Numbered from the stretch's first letter, positions 46,334 to 55,696 are shown. The stretch is DNA of 64,000 bases from Bradyrhizobium sp. CCBAU 53421 (GCF_015291625.1 NZ_CP030047.1:310001-374000), one strand, 5' to 3'. Notes: generated by a model from the letters alone, not told the origin. Translations and numbers: made by a program.

Positions 46334-48634
46334 TCAGCGCGGCGGGGCGGCGGAGGCGGAGCCGCCGTTGAGCAGCGGGGTGATGCGGCGGACGGTGACG
46401 CGCCGGTTGATGCGGCTCGGTCCGTCGGTCTGCTCCTTCAGGTATTGCGAGCCATAACCCTGCGAGGTCAGGTTTTCCGCCGGCACACCGAACTGCTGCG
46501 TCAGCAACTCCGCGGCGGACTGCGCACGGCGGTCGGACAGCGACAGATTGTCAGTGTCGTTGCCGGTCGCATCGGTGTGGCCTTCGATCAGGAACACCTC
46601 GCGCGGATTGCGCTGGATGGCCCGGTTGAGACCGTCGGCGATCACCTGCAGCCTCGCCGCCTGATCCGGCGGGATGGTCCACGATCCGGAGTCGAAGTTG
46701 ATCGTGTTGAGGTCGATGCTCGGCATCTGCATGCGAACATTGGGACTGTAGCGGATCTCTTCGAGCGAGTAGCGCCGATCGATCCGCTGCACCGGCGGTG
46801 CCTCCATGGTCTCGTAGATCACGTCGGGCGACGCGTCCTCAGCGTCGACGATGTAGCGATCATAGGGAATGTTGACGACCGGCGGCGGTACGTCGACATA
46901 GAAGCCGCCGACCGCGCGCGGATCGCGATAGCTGTTGTCGATGATGACGAGCTCGCGCCCGCCCGGGTCCCTGCGGATCCGGCGCAGCATCTGGCCGTCG
47001 GCACCGACCACGGTGATGATCTCGCTGCCGTCGGGACGAACCACCACGGTGCGGGTTTCGCCGCCGATCGTTTCGGTGCGGATGTCGCGCGCGCCATAGC
47101 GGAAACGATAGACGTCGTCGCCGCGCACATAGGCCTGGCCGCCCGGGTCGCGGATGATGACGCGGTCCGGCTCGGTGTAGATCGTGCGGCCGCCTTCGAC
47201 CACTTCCTGCCGCTGGCCGCGCAGGTCGGCGATGCTCCCGCCGATGATTGCGCCAGCCACCACGCCCGCACCGACCGCGGCGCCGATCGCAAGCGGCGTA
47301 ATGTTGTCATGCCGTGGCGGCGGCGGCAGCGGCGCTGCGACCGCAGGCGCGGCCCGGAATGCCGGTGCAACCGTCGGCGGGGCGTATTGCGCCTTGCCGG
47401 GCGGAGGCGTTGCAGCCGCCGAGCCGGGGACGACCGTCGGTGCCGCGGGCGCGCCCATGGCAGCTCCCTGGGCCGGCGTTACGCCGGGCGCTGCGCCCGG
47501 GCGTGCTGCCTGACCCGGAGCCGGAGTTGCAGCAGGAGCAGCGCCGGGAGCGCCCATTGCCGCGCCCGGGGCCGGAGGCGTGCCGGGCGGTGTGGCTGGA
47601 CGTCCCTGCTGACCCGGTGCGGGCGGCGTCGGCGTCGCGCCCGGAGGCGTGGTCGCGGCGGGCGGTGTGCCGGGTGTCCCGGGCCGTGCCGGCGGCTGTC
47701 CGGCGGCGGGAGGCGTCGTTGTCGAAGGCGCTGGCGGCGACGTCGCGCCGGGCGGAGGCGCGGGCGGTGTGCCCGGCGGTTGCTTGGCGCCGCCAGGGCG
47801 TTCGCCAGCGGGACGCTCGCCACCCGGGCGATCGCCAGGCCGGCGTTCGGCCGGCGCCGTTGTCGGAGCTCCCGGAGCTGGCGTTGCAGCTCCCGGCGCT
47901 GCGGGTGTTGGCGTTGCGGCGGCGGGCGGCGTGCCGGGGCGTGCTGCGGGAGCTGCGGCGCCCGGCGCTGCGGCACCCGGGGCGGGCGTCGGCGGCGTGT
48001 GCGCGGGACCCGCGCCGGGCGGCGGTGTGCCCGGGCGCTGCGGTGCTGCGGCAGGTGGCGGCGGGGTCGGCGTCGGATGTGCGGGCGCAGCTGCCGGCGG
48101 CGGTGGCGTCGCAGGCTTCGCGGGTGCCGCTGCAGGCGGCTCCGGCCGTGCAGGTGCTGGCGCCGGCTTCGCGGCCGGCGGTTCGGGCCGTGCGGGCGCG
48201 GCTGCCGGTGGAGGCGGTGCCGGACGCGCGGCGGGCGGTTCGGGCCGGGCGGGAGCCGGGGGCGGCGCCGGATGCGGTGCGGCTGCCGGGGGCGGCGTCG
48301 GCTTTGCGGGCGCAGCTGTGGGCGGCTCGGGCCGCGCCGGAGCCGGTGGCGGGGTCGGCTTCGCAGGTGCAGCTGCCGGCGGCGGAGCCGGGTGCGCAGG
48401 CGGCGCGGCTGCCGGAGGCGGCGCTTGCGGATGCGGTGCGGCGGCGGGCGGTGCCGGATGCGCGGGAGCGCCCGGCGCGGGCCGCGGCTTCGGCTTTCCG
48501 TCAGGTCCGAGCTCTTCCTTTGGCTGCGCCTGAGCGACGACCAGCGGCGAAGTTTGTGCGTGCGATGCTGAGGTGGCGAACTGCATCACCGTCAGCGCAG
48601 TCGTGGCAAGCAGCACGAGACGAAGCTTTGTCAT
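46334..48634 (-). CDS. OmpA-family protein with long Ala/Pro-rich region
   Basis: 766 residues. Signal peptide (LRLVLLATTALTVMQFATSA then SHAQ), then about 390 residues made almost only of Ala, Pro and Gly with scattered charges (PPAAAPAHPAPPPAAAPAKP), a membrane-helix-like glycine stretch (AIGAAVGAGVVAGAIIGGSI), a ~200-residue domain with repeats of strand-forming residues, and a C-terminal OmpA peptidoglycan-binding domain: INFDSGSWTIPPDQAARLQV, LIEGHTDATGNDTDNLSLSD and RRAQSAAELL. It should span the periplasm and bind the cell wall. The length of the Pro-rich part is unusual and probably varies between strains. Confidence 0.88.
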   Translation of the reverse strand: MTKLRLVLLATTALTVMQFATSASHAQTSPLVVAQAQPKEELGPDGKPKPRPAPGAPAHPAPPAAAPHPQAPPPAAAPPAHPAPPPAAAPAKPTPPPAPARPEPPTAAPAKPTPPPAAAPHPAPPPAPARPEPPAARPAPPPPAAAPARPEPPAAKPAPAPARPEPPAAAPAKPATPPPPAAAPAHPTPTPPPPAAAPQRPGTPPPGAGPAHTPPTPAPGAAAPGAAAPAARPGTPPAAATPTPAAPGAATPAPGAPTTAPAERRPGDRPGGERPAGERPGGAKQPPGTPPAPPPGATSPPAPSTTTPPAAGQPPARPGTPGTPPAATTPPGATPTPPAPGQQGRPATPPGTPPAPGAAMGAPGAAPAATPAPGQAARPGAAPGVTPAQGAAMGAPAAPTVVPGSAAATPPPGKAQYAPPTVAPAFRAAPAVAAPLPPPPRHDNITPLAIGAAVGAGVVAGAIIGGSIADLRGQRQEVVEGGRTIYTEPDRVIIRDPGGQAYVRGDDVYRFRYGARDIRTETIGGETRTVVVRPDGSEIITVVGADGQMLRRIRRDPGGRELVIIDNSYRDPRAVGGFYVDVPPPVVNIPYDRYIVDAEDASPDVIYETMEAPPVQRIDRRYSLEEIRYSPNVRMQMPSIDLNTINFDSGSWTIPPDQAARLQVIADGLNRAIQRNPREVFLIEGHTDATGNDTDNLSLSDRRAQSAAELLTQQFGVPAENLTSQGYGSQYLKEQTDGPSRINRRVTVRRITPLLNGGSASAAPPR

Positions 48635-48867
48635 GGTCTTGGAGTCCCCGGCGGAAAGTCTGGGCGGGAAGGAAAGGAAGTGAGAGCCGAACAATTCGGC
48701 AGCACGATGAATTGCCAGCGGTTAGGCCGGATTGTGGCGAGTGCCGAATCATCGGCGAAGTTTATTTCGACATTATAACGGGTTGCATGTGCGTTTGTTC
48801 ACTGGACATTCAGAAGAAACGCTTCGACACAGTCGCAATCGATGCGGAACTAAGGCGCGCGCGTGAA
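48635..48867. other. Leader of the OmpA-family gene
   Basis: The plus-strand segment GTTTATTTCGACATTATAACGG (read on the minus strand) is AT-rich and is the likely promoter area. No gene is seen in it. Confidence 0.3.
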
Positions 48868-49101
48868 TCACTGCGCTGCGGGGCGATCTGTCGCAGGCGG
48901 CGGGCCGGATGGTCCGGGCGGTCCGCGCACCGGTGATTCGTCAGGAGTCTTGCCGGGCAATTCGTCCGGTCGCGGCGGCTCACCGGGTTCGCGCACCGGC
49001 GGCGGCACCTCCGGCTGCGGATTGCCGGGCGGAATTCCCGGCGGCGGCTCGCTCGGGTTGCCTGGCGTGGTCGGCGGAATCTCGGGCGGTTCGATCGGCA
49101 T
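48868..49101 (-). CDS. Small Pro/Glu-rich protein
   Basis: 77 residues composed mostly of Pro, Glu, Gly and Arg (MPIEPPEIPPTTPGNPSEPP, then GIPPGNPQPEVPPPVREPGE). No signal peptide, no folded domain. The order of residues looks like a natural disordered protein and the frame has normal third-position GC, but it could be a chance frame. Function unknown. Confidence 0.5.
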   Translation of the reverse strand: MPIEPPEIPPTTPGNPSEPPPGIPPGNPQPEVPPPVREPGEPPRPDELPGKTPDESPVRGPPGPSGPPPATDRPAAQ

Positions 49102-49215
49102 CAGATCGAGATCCTGTTGCCGGTGTCAGGTCCGCCGATGTCAGGTCGCGTCGCGCGCATCGATCGCTCCATCGAAGTTCGAAGCGACAACGAATCGCGC
49201 GCCGCGCCGTTCCCG

Positions 49216-49602
49216 TTATCCGGGCGTGTGGCAGACCGCCTCGATGTTGTGGCCGTCGGGATCGAGCACGAACGCGCCGTAATAATTCGGATGATAATGC
49301 GCGCGAATGCCGGGCGCGCCGTTGTCGCGGCCGCCGGCTGCCATCGCAGCCTTGTAGAAAGCGTCGACGGTGGCGCGGTCCTTGGCCACTACCGCGATAT
49401 GCACCGGCTTGTTCATCGCGCCCTCGCCGCCGATCCAGAAATCCGGCTTGCCGTCGGCGCCGAAGCCCGCCGCAGGCGCGTGCCCGGTGACTTCAGCGGG
49501 CACCTCCATGATCAGGCCATAGCCGAGCGGCGCCAGCGCCGTCTGGTAGAACGCCTTCGCGCGTTCATAGTCGGATACCGAAAAGCCGATATGGTCGAGC
49601 AT
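49216..49602 (-). CDS. Glyoxalase/VOC superfamily protein
   Basis: 128 residues: LDHIGFSVSDYERAKAFYQT starts the first beta-alpha-beta-beta-beta unit and KPVHIAVVAKDRATVDAFY the second; YYGAFVLDPDGHNIEAVCH ends it. The metal His/Glu positions are H4, H(~78) and E(~123). Metal-dependent enzyme or binding protein for a small molecule; substrate unknown. AGGGAGCC precedes the ATG. Confidence 0.88.
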   Translation of the reverse strand: MLDHIGFSVSDYERAKAFYQTALAPLGYGLIMEVPAEVTGHAPAAGFGADGKPDFWIGGEGAMNKPVHIAVVAKDRATVDAFYKAAMAAGGRDNGAPGIRAHYHPNYYGAFVLDPDGHNIEAVCHTPG

Positions 49603-49648
49603 CGCGAGGCTCCCTTGTTGTGATGCAGTTTATCTCGATCTCGCTTCA

Positions 49649-49778
49649 CCTCCCCTTGAAACGGGGAGGTCGCTTTGCTGGTCAGAGCAAAGCGGGTGGG
49701 GATCTGCGCTCTCCGCAGACAGCGTTGCCTGCGGCTGACCCCATCCCGACCTTGCCCCTTTCAGGGGGAAGGAGAAGA
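49649..49778. repeat. Intergenic repeat, family E, copy 2
   Basis: CCTCCCCTTGAAACGGGGAG, then GCTTTGCTGGTCAGAGCAAA, and so on to TTTCAGGGGGAAGGAGAAG. Same orientation as 46147-46276, about 90 percent identical by eye. Confidence 0.9.
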
Positions 49779-49819
49779 CAGGCGTTGACTGGCGCGGCCG
49801 ATTTCAGCCGCGCGCCATC

Positions 49820-50677
49820 TCAACCGCGCACAAGCAGCGTGTTGCTCCGCGTCCGACCCTGATCGACGTAACCACGCGTGTGCATGTCCGCAATGCAGTC
49901 GTCGGTCCATTCGTCCTTTGACAGATGCTCGATCACGACCGCGCGGGGCCACAAGCGTTCCGGCGCGTCGCGGAAGAAGCCGGTGAGCACGCGGTCCTCG
50001 AATCCCTCGACGTCGATCTTCAGCGCATCGACCTTGCTCGCACCGGCCTCCTCGAGAATGCGCTGCAGCCGCAGAGAGGGCACCTTGTACGCCTTGCCGG
50101 TGGGCGTGCCGGTGACGATGTGGCTGGCGCCGAGATTGTCGCCGTCGGTCTCGATCATCAGTTCGCCATCGGTCGGGCCAGCGGCCGCCGCAACTAGGCG
50201 CACCTGCGGAAAGCCGGAGGCCTCGGTGTTGAATTTGAGCCGCGCATGCGTCACCGGATGCGGCTCGATCGCGATCACCTTGCCACCGGGCCCGACATCG
50301 CGCGCCAGCGCCAGCGCATAGGTGCCGACATTGGCGCCGAGATCGACGAAAGTGCCACCCGCGCCGACATGCGCCCGCAGGAACGTGAGTTCTTCAAGGT
50401 TGTAATCGGGATTGAACAGCGCGCCGCGCTCGGTCGCGCTTTGCTGATGATAGAAGCGGAACGATGCGCCCTGATAGGTCACATCAAGTGGTCCCGAACC
50501 GAACAGATTGACCAGCCGCGACAGCCAGGGCCGGAACGCGCCGCGCTTCAATCCGCTAGCATGCGCAAGCCGGATGATGGCGGCCTGCGCCGCATTGGGC
50601 GCCAGGGCGCCGAACGGCGCCGGCGATATGTCGTTGCTGGGGATCACGCATGGCCTCGTCAAAAGCGCGGCATGCAT
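49820..50677 (-). CDS. FkbM family methyltransferase
   Basis: About 285 residues from an ATG at 50677; a TTG at 50701, eight codons earlier and 7 bases past the ABC transporter stop, is an alternative start. SAM-binding motif FVDLGANVGTYALALARDVG, then VIAIEPHPVTHARLKFN, and the FkbM core VDALKIDVEGFEDRVLTGF. It methylates a hydroxyl group, usually on a sugar or polyketide. Placed directly behind an ABC transporter gene on the same strand, so probably one operon. Confidence 0.85.
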   Translation of the reverse strand: MHAALLTRPCVIPSNDISPAPFGALAPNAAQAAIIRLAHASGLKRGAFRPWLSRLVNLFGSGPLDVTYQGASFRFYHQQSATERGALFNPDYNLEELTFLRAHVGAGGTFVDLGANVGTYALALARDVGPGGKVIAIEPHPVTHARLKFNTEASGFPQVRLVAAAAGPTDGELMIETDGDNLGASHIVTGTPTGKAYKVPSLRLQRILEEAGASKVDALKIDVEGFEDRVLTGFFRDAPERLWPRAVVIEHLSKDEWTDDCIADMHTRGYVDQGRTRSNTLLVRG

Positions 50678-50707
50678 AGCCGGTTTTGCCGGCAGCGCCA
50701 ACGCCCG

Positions 50708-52759
50708 TTATGCCGCCTTGCCCGATGCCTGCCGTTGCCGCAGGAAGCGTCCGAGCAGCCGCCGCTTGCCCTTGCGCGGGATCAGATCGACGTCGCTGAC
50801 CAGTTTGGCGCCGCCCTTGCGGCGCTCCAGCACGATCTTGCGGCTATGGAACGCTTCGAGCTCGACGCGATGGGCGACGCTGACGATGGTCGCTTTCGGC
50901 AGTTCCGTCGTCACCGTCTCCATCATCTTGTCCTGGCTCTTCTCGTCGAGCGCGGAGGTCGCCTCGTCGAGCACGACGATGTCGGGGCTGTGCAGCAGCA
51001 GGCGGGCAAAGGCGAGCCGCTGCTTCTCGCCGCCGGACAGGGTCTGGTCCCACGGCGCGTCCTCCTCGATCTTGTCCTTCAGATGGTCGAGGCCGACCTT
51101 GTGCAAGGCATCGCCGATCTCATCGACGCTCCAGTCCTCCGCCGCGCCGGGATAGGCCACCGCGCGCCGCAGCGTGCCCGAGGGCACGTAGGGCTTTTGC
51201 GGCAGCATGAACAGGCGGCGGTCCGCGTGCAGGCCGACACTGCCGCCGCCCCATGGCCACAGGCCGGCGATGGCGCGCACCAGCGTGCTCTTGCCGGTGC
51301 CGGATTCGCCGGCGACCAACAGCCGCTCGCCCGGTTCGATCACCACTTCGGTCTCCCCGACCACGGCGGTGCCGTCGTCCAGCGTGACGGAAAGGTCGTT
51401 GAGGCTCAGCATGGCATCGCCCTCGGTCTCGCCGCGCTCGATGCGGCCGAAGCCGTCGCCGGTCTCGGCGCGTTCAAGCCCGTCGAGCGACATCATCAGC
51501 GAGGCGATGCGCCGTGCGCAGGCGTTCCAGTCGGCGAGCCGCGGATAGTTGTCGACCAGCCAGCCGAACGCGGTCTGCACGATGGTGAAGGCCGAGGCCG
51601 CCTGCATCACCTGGCCGAGCGACATGCTGCCGTCGAGGAATTTTGGCGCGCACAGCAGCAAGGGGACCACCGGCGCAATGAGATTCGATCCCTGCGACAC
51701 CAGCGTCGTGCGCATGTGCTGCCCGGCGAGCCGCGCCCATTGCCGCAACACGTTCGAGAACGTCTTGTCGATGCCGTCGCGCTCCTCGGTTTCGCCGCCG
51801 AGCAGCGCGATGCTTTCGCCATTCTCGCGCACGCGGGTCAGGATGTAGCGGAATTCCGCTTCCGCCTGGTTCTTGTCCTCGGAGATCTGCACGAAGCTGC
51901 GGCCGATCGCCGTGATCGAGCCCGACGCGACCGCCGCATAGATGATCGCGGCAATGACCAGGAAGCCCGGGATGCTGATGGACGAGCCGCCGAGCGTCAC
52001 CGTCAGCGCGCCGCCGATGGTCCAGAGCACGACGATGAAGGTGACGGCCGAGAGCAGTGCCGACGTCACGCCGGCGATGAAGTCGACCGGAGAATCGGTC
52101 GCGATCCGCAGATCCTCGGCGATGCGGTATTCCGGATTCTTGTGATCGCCGTCGACGAGGTTGAGCTGGTAGTAGCGGCCGTTCGCCAGCCAGCGCGAGA
52201 CGACGGCGTTGGTCAGCCAGGCGCGCCAGCGCCGCTGAATGCCCATCCGGCCGAACACCTGGGCGACACCCAAGAGCACGCTGCCGATTGCGAGCGGAAA
52301 GAAGACGGCCGTCAGGTGGAAGACGCTGGCCGAATCGCGCTTCTCGATCGCATCGAAGATTGCGCGATTCCAGACATTGATGCCGTACTGGACGGCGACA
52401 TTGGCGACGATCAGCAGCAGCAGGCCGATCGTGAACAGCCATGCCAGCCGGTCGCCGCTTTGGCCCCAATAGCCGCGTGCGCTGATCCAGAACCGCGTCA
52501 GCAAATAGTCCTTGCGCGCCTGTTCGGCCTCTTCGGTCGACAGCTCGGGATCGGGTTCGACGATTTCCGGCGGCGGCGGTTCGACATCGTCGCCGCCTTC
52601 GGCAATCACCTCGACGAATTCCGATTTGTCGTCGGCTTCGCCTGCTGCGGGATCCTTGCGCTCTTGATCGGCCGCCTTTGCGCTCGCTTTCCGCGGCGAT
52701 GCAGTCTTGGCCGACGACGGCCTGTCCGACGATTGGGATTTTGCCTCAGCTTTGCCCAT
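50708..52759 (-). CDS. ABC transporter, membrane and ATPase fused (SbmA/BacA/YddA-like)
   Basis: 683 residues. A ~90-residue Lys/Glu/Ala-rich N-terminal tail, then six helices of the ABC_membrane_2/SbmA-BacA type (ARGYWGQSGDRLAWLFTIGL, WNRAIFDAIEKRDSASVFHL, RWRAWLTNAVVSRWLANGRY with YYQL), then the ATPase: VAGESGTGKSTLVRA (Walker A), TLSGGEKQRLAFARLLLHSP (signature) and DIVVLDEATSALDE (Walker B). Homologous to BclA of Bradyrhizobium, an importer of host NCR peptides, and to YddA/Rv1819c; which paralogue this is cannot be settled from the sequence. It imports peptides, cobalamin-like compounds or long-chain acyl groups. Confidence 0.85.
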   Translation of the reverse strand: MGKAEAKSQSSDRPSSAKTASPRKASAKAADQERKDPAAGEADDKSEFVEVIAEGGDDVEPPPPEIVEPDPELSTEEAEQARKDYLLTRFWISARGYWGQSGDRLAWLFTIGLLLLIVANVAVQYGINVWNRAIFDAIEKRDSASVFHLTAVFFPLAIGSVLLGVAQVFGRMGIQRRWRAWLTNAVVSRWLANGRYYQLNLVDGDHKNPEYRIAEDLRIATDSPVDFIAGVTSALLSAVTFIVVLWTIGGALTVTLGGSSISIPGFLVIAAIIYAAVASGSITAIGRSFVQISEDKNQAEAEFRYILTRVRENGESIALLGGETEERDGIDKTFSNVLRQWARLAGQHMRTTLVSQGSNLIAPVVPLLLCAPKFLDGSMSLGQVMQAASAFTIVQTAFGWLVDNYPRLADWNACARRIASLMMSLDGLERAETGDGFGRIERGETEGDAMLSLNDLSVTLDDGTAVVGETEVVIEPGERLLVAGESGTGKSTLVRAIAGLWPWGGGSVGLHADRRLFMLPQKPYVPSGTLRRAVAYPGAAEDWSVDEIGDALHKVGLDHLKDKIEEDAPWDQTLSGGEKQRLAFARLLLHSPDIVVLDEATSALDEKSQDKMMETVTTELPKATIVSVAHRVELEAFHSRKIVLERRKGGAKLVSDVDLIPRKGKRRLLGRFLRQRQASGKAA

Positions 52760-52924
52760 GGCACGATAACGCCAGGCAAATTACCCGGTTCCGTGCAGCT
52801 TCCGGCGGTTAGTCGCGTGCTCCGGAAGAGACGCGCGACAGAATAGCCCGACGGGCAACTCAGCAAAACCTGCCAATCCTTGCGTGGCGCAACAATCTCA
52901 GCGTCGTCCCGGCCTAGCGCGCAA

Positions 52925-55075
52925 TCACTTCGCCCCCGCCGGCGCCTGATCCCGCTTCAGCCGGCGCGAGCGCGTGGCCTTGTGCAGCACGCGCGCCAGC
53001 TGCTCGGCCGAATACGGCTTCTGCAGCAGCTCGAAGCCGCCGCTGCCCTGCTGCGACAGCACCTGGCTGTAGCCGGAGGCGAGCACGATCGGCAGATCGA
53101 GCCGCTGCCGGCGGATCTCCTCGGCAAGCTCGATGCCGCTCATGCCGGGCATCACGACATCGGTGAACACAAGGTCGAACCTGTCGGGGTCGACGGCCAG
53201 CTCCTCCAGCGCGTGGGTGGCGTTCTCCACCAGCACGCAGGTGCAGCCGATCTGGGTTAGCGTGTCGGCGGCGAACTTTCCGACCTCGGCATTGTCCTCG
53301 ACGATGAGGACCGACGCACTGGTCGGCTCGACCGACGGCGCATCCTCGGTGAGCGGCGATTGCGCGTTGTGCCCGCCGACGACACGCGGGAGATACAGCG
53401 TGAACGTCGAGCCCTTGCCGATTTCGCTGGTCACGGTGACCTCGCCGCCGGATTGCTTGGCGAAGCCGAACACCTGCGACAGGCCAAGGCCCGTGCCGTG
53501 ACCGACCTCCTTGGTGGTGTAGAACGGCTCGAAGATGCGGCCGAACAATTCCTGCGGAATTCCGACGCCGGTGTCGGTCACCGACACCGCAACATGGCCG
53601 TGCGAGCTCGGCTGCGTGCTCGCCCCGGACGGCAGGTTCTTCACGGCGCGGACCGCGATCGTGAGCCGCCCGACGCCGTCCATCGCGTCGCGCGCATTCA
53701 CCGCCATATTGATGATGGCGGTCTCGAACTGGCCGGCATCGGCGTTGACGAAGCAGGTTTCGTCCGGCACCTGCGCCGTGATCTCGATCCGCGAGCCGAT
53801 CAGGGTCGTGATCATCTCGCTCAGGGTGCGGACGTTCAGGCAGGCGTCGAATACCTCGGGCTTCAGGGTCTGCCGGCGCGCGAACGCGAGCAGCTGGTTG
53901 GTCAGCTTGGCGGCACGGTTCACGGTGTTGGAGATCGCATCGATGTAGCGCTGCCGCCGCGGCTCCGGCAGGTCCGGCCGCCGCAGCATGTCGACCGACG
54001 CGCGGATCACGGTGAGCAGATTGTTGAAGTCGTGCGCGACGCCGCCGGTGAGCTGCCCGAGGGCTTCCAACCGCTGGCCGTGCCGCAACGCCTCCTCGGC
54101 TTCGATGCGCCGGTCGGCCTCCTCCTCCAGGCGTTCGGTTCGCTGATAGGCGAGCATGAGCAGGCCAAACAGCAGCGCGGTCGCCGGGATGCCGAAGATC
54201 AGGTGCTGCGCCATGGTCGAGATCCAGCGCGCCTGGATCGCCGAGGTTTCGAGCCCCGCGCTGACATAGATCGGGTATTCGGCCAGCCGCTGATAGCGCA
54301 TGCGCCGTTCGATGCCGTCGGCCGGGGAACGGATCGTCATGCCGCCGGTCTCGGGATTGGCGACGATCTGCCGCCCAAGCGGCCCGCTCGGCTCGAACCT
54401 GGCGTCGTGGTCGATCACCGGGAAATGCGCCAGTATCGAGCCATCGGTTCGGATCAGCGTCAGGAAGCTGCCGGGCTCGCGGCCGATCTTGGCGTAGAAA
54501 TTCTCGAAATACTCCGGAAGCACGGAGGCCTGGATCACGCCGCCAAAGCTGCCGTCCTCGTTGTTGCGGCGGCGGCCGACGCTGAAGAACCGCGCGCCCT
54601 GATAGGGCGCCCGCGGCGTCAGCACCTCGCCGATATAGGTGCCGATGTCGCGCTCGGCGTGGATGCGGAAGTAATCCCGATCCGAGAAATCGATGTCGGG
54701 GGCCGGTTGCACCAGGCTGTTGACGAGGGCATGGCCGTTGGCATCGAACACCCAGATCGATTTCACCTGGGGCAGCGCCTCGGCGACCCGGCGCAGCCGC
54801 TCGTGCAGGCTCTTCTCGCGCGCGACGATATCGGCATCGCTCATGCCGCGGACGACCTCGGTGACCTCGGCGAGGCTCCGGTCGATGGTCTCGAACACCT
54901 TGAGCGCGTGCTCATGGGCGACGTCAAGCGTGCGCTGGATTTCCTGGTCGGCGGCCTCGCTGGTCGAGATCCGGGACATCGAGGAAGCGAACAGGAACAG
55001 CGCCAGCGGAAGGGCCAGCGAGGCGGCCATCATCCATTGCAACAGTCTCAGCGAATTGCGTTGTGCGGTCGGCAC
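52925..55075 (-). CDS. Hybrid sensor histidine kinase/response regulator
   Basis: 716 residues. N-terminal helix (MMAASLALPLALFLFASSM), periplasmic Cache-type sensor (~45-275; IDFSDRDYFRIHAERDIGTY), second helix (HLIFGIPATALLFGLLMLAY), HisKA with phospho-His in GQLTGGVAHDFNNLL, ATPase with N box NMAVNARDAM and GTGLGLSQVFGFA, and a C-terminal receiver with acidic pair LIVEDNAEV, phospho-acceptor Asp in LVFTDVVMPGMSG and Lys in LLQKPYSAEQ. It senses a small periplasmic ligand; target unknown. Divergent from feoAB with 333 bases between. Confidence 0.92.
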   Translation of the reverse strand: MPTAQRNSLRLLQWMMAASLALPLALFLFASSMSRISTSEAADQEIQRTLDVAHEHALKVFETIDRSLAEVTEVVRGMSDADIVAREKSLHERLRRVAEALPQVKSIWVFDANGHALVNSLVQPAPDIDFSDRDYFRIHAERDIGTYIGEVLTPRAPYQGARFFSVGRRRNNEDGSFGGVIQASVLPEYFENFYAKIGREPGSFLTLIRTDGSILAHFPVIDHDARFEPSGPLGRQIVANPETGGMTIRSPADGIERRMRYQRLAEYPIYVSAGLETSAIQARWISTMAQHLIFGIPATALLFGLLMLAYQRTERLEEEADRRIEAEEALRHGQRLEALGQLTGGVAHDFNNLLTVIRASVDMLRRPDLPEPRRQRYIDAISNTVNRAAKLTNQLLAFARRQTLKPEVFDACLNVRTLSEMITTLIGSRIEITAQVPDETCFVNADAGQFETAIINMAVNARDAMDGVGRLTIAVRAVKNLPSGASTQPSSHGHVAVSVTDTGVGIPQELFGRIFEPFYTTKEVGHGTGLGLSQVFGFAKQSGGEVTVTSEIGKGSTFTLYLPRVVGGHNAQSPLTEDAPSVEPTSASVLIVEDNAEVGKFAADTLTQIGCTCVLVENATHALEELAVDPDRFDLVFTDVVMPGMSGIELAEEIRRQRLDLPIVLASGYSQVLSQQGSGGFELLQKPYSAEQLARVLHKATRSRRLKRDQAPAGAK

Positions 55076-55338
55076 GGGCGCTCCGGCTCCTTGTGGACCT
55101 TAACGCAAACCGTCGCACCGGAGGAAGCGAAACCCCGCATCGGCGCCCGGCGCGGCGGCTGCCTCGTCATCCATCCGCCGGTCAAGGTTACCGGAGGCCA
55201 ACCCGGATCGATCAATTGGGAGCCGGCACTCGTCCGGGGCGACGCAGGGCGGATGCCGCCCGGCGTCATCACGACCCCGTTAGCGCCGCGCCGGCCGTCA
55301 AGCGGAAAAACCACCCGGATGACGCTTCCCGGCACTGT

Positions 55339-55355
55339 TTTTAGGAGTTCTAAAA
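55339..55355. promoter_or_regulatory. Inverted repeat upstream of feoAB, candidate iron operator
   Basis: TTTTAGGAGTTCTAAAA, 8-bp arms with one mismatch, 53 bases upstream of feoA. It resembles the TTTAGAA/TTCTAAA half-sites of the Irr iron-control element of rhizobia but the arms are two bases closer together. The rest of the 333-base gap shows no other signal. Confidence 0.5.
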
Positions 55356-55408
55356 CCTCTCACGGGCAAATGCTTGACCCTGTGACTACCTGCTGAAAAA
55401 CAGGCCGC

Positions 55409-55696
55409 ATGACAGGCGATCCAAACTCCTCCCAGGATAATCTACAGGACATCCGGCTCGGACATGCGGATCGCGGTTTTGTCGGCAAGATCATCAGGCT
55501 CGATGCGCTCGTGACGGGTTCATCGCTCTCTCCGCAGGAGCTCGAGCAGCGCCTGGTGGAGATGGGATTTGTCGAGGGCGCGCGCGTGGAAATCCTGCAT
55601 GAAGGCACCATCCGGCGGGATCCGATCGCGGTGCGCGTCGACAACATCACGATCGCGCTGCGCCGGAGCGAAGCCATGGCTGTAATCGTCGAATGA
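55409..55696 (+). CDS. feoA: Ferrous iron transport protein A
   Basis: 95 residues, SH3-like FeoA: GFVGKIIRLDALVTGS, LEQRLVEMGFVEGARVEIL, DPIAVRVDNITIALRRSEA. It supports FeoB in Fe(II) uptake from the cytosolic side. Its stop overlaps the feoB start (ATGA), which fixes the operon. The first 15 residues are extra compared with typical FeoA; the ribosome site is weak. Confidence 0.93.
   Translation: MTGDPNSSQDNLQDIRLGHADRGFVGKIIRLDALVTGSSLSPQELEQRLVEMGFVEGARVEILHEGTIRRDPIAVRVDNITIALRRSEAMAVIVE

Noticed and set aside
46147..49778. Possible CRISPR or phage att sites from the direct repeats
   Set aside because: Only two copies 3.5 kb apart with inner hairpins, no cas, integrase or phage genes; fits a dispersed intergenic repeat.
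55339..55355. Assigning a definite Irr (ICE) box before feoA
   Set aside because: Half-sites fit but the spacing differs from the usual element, so it is only reported as a candidate.
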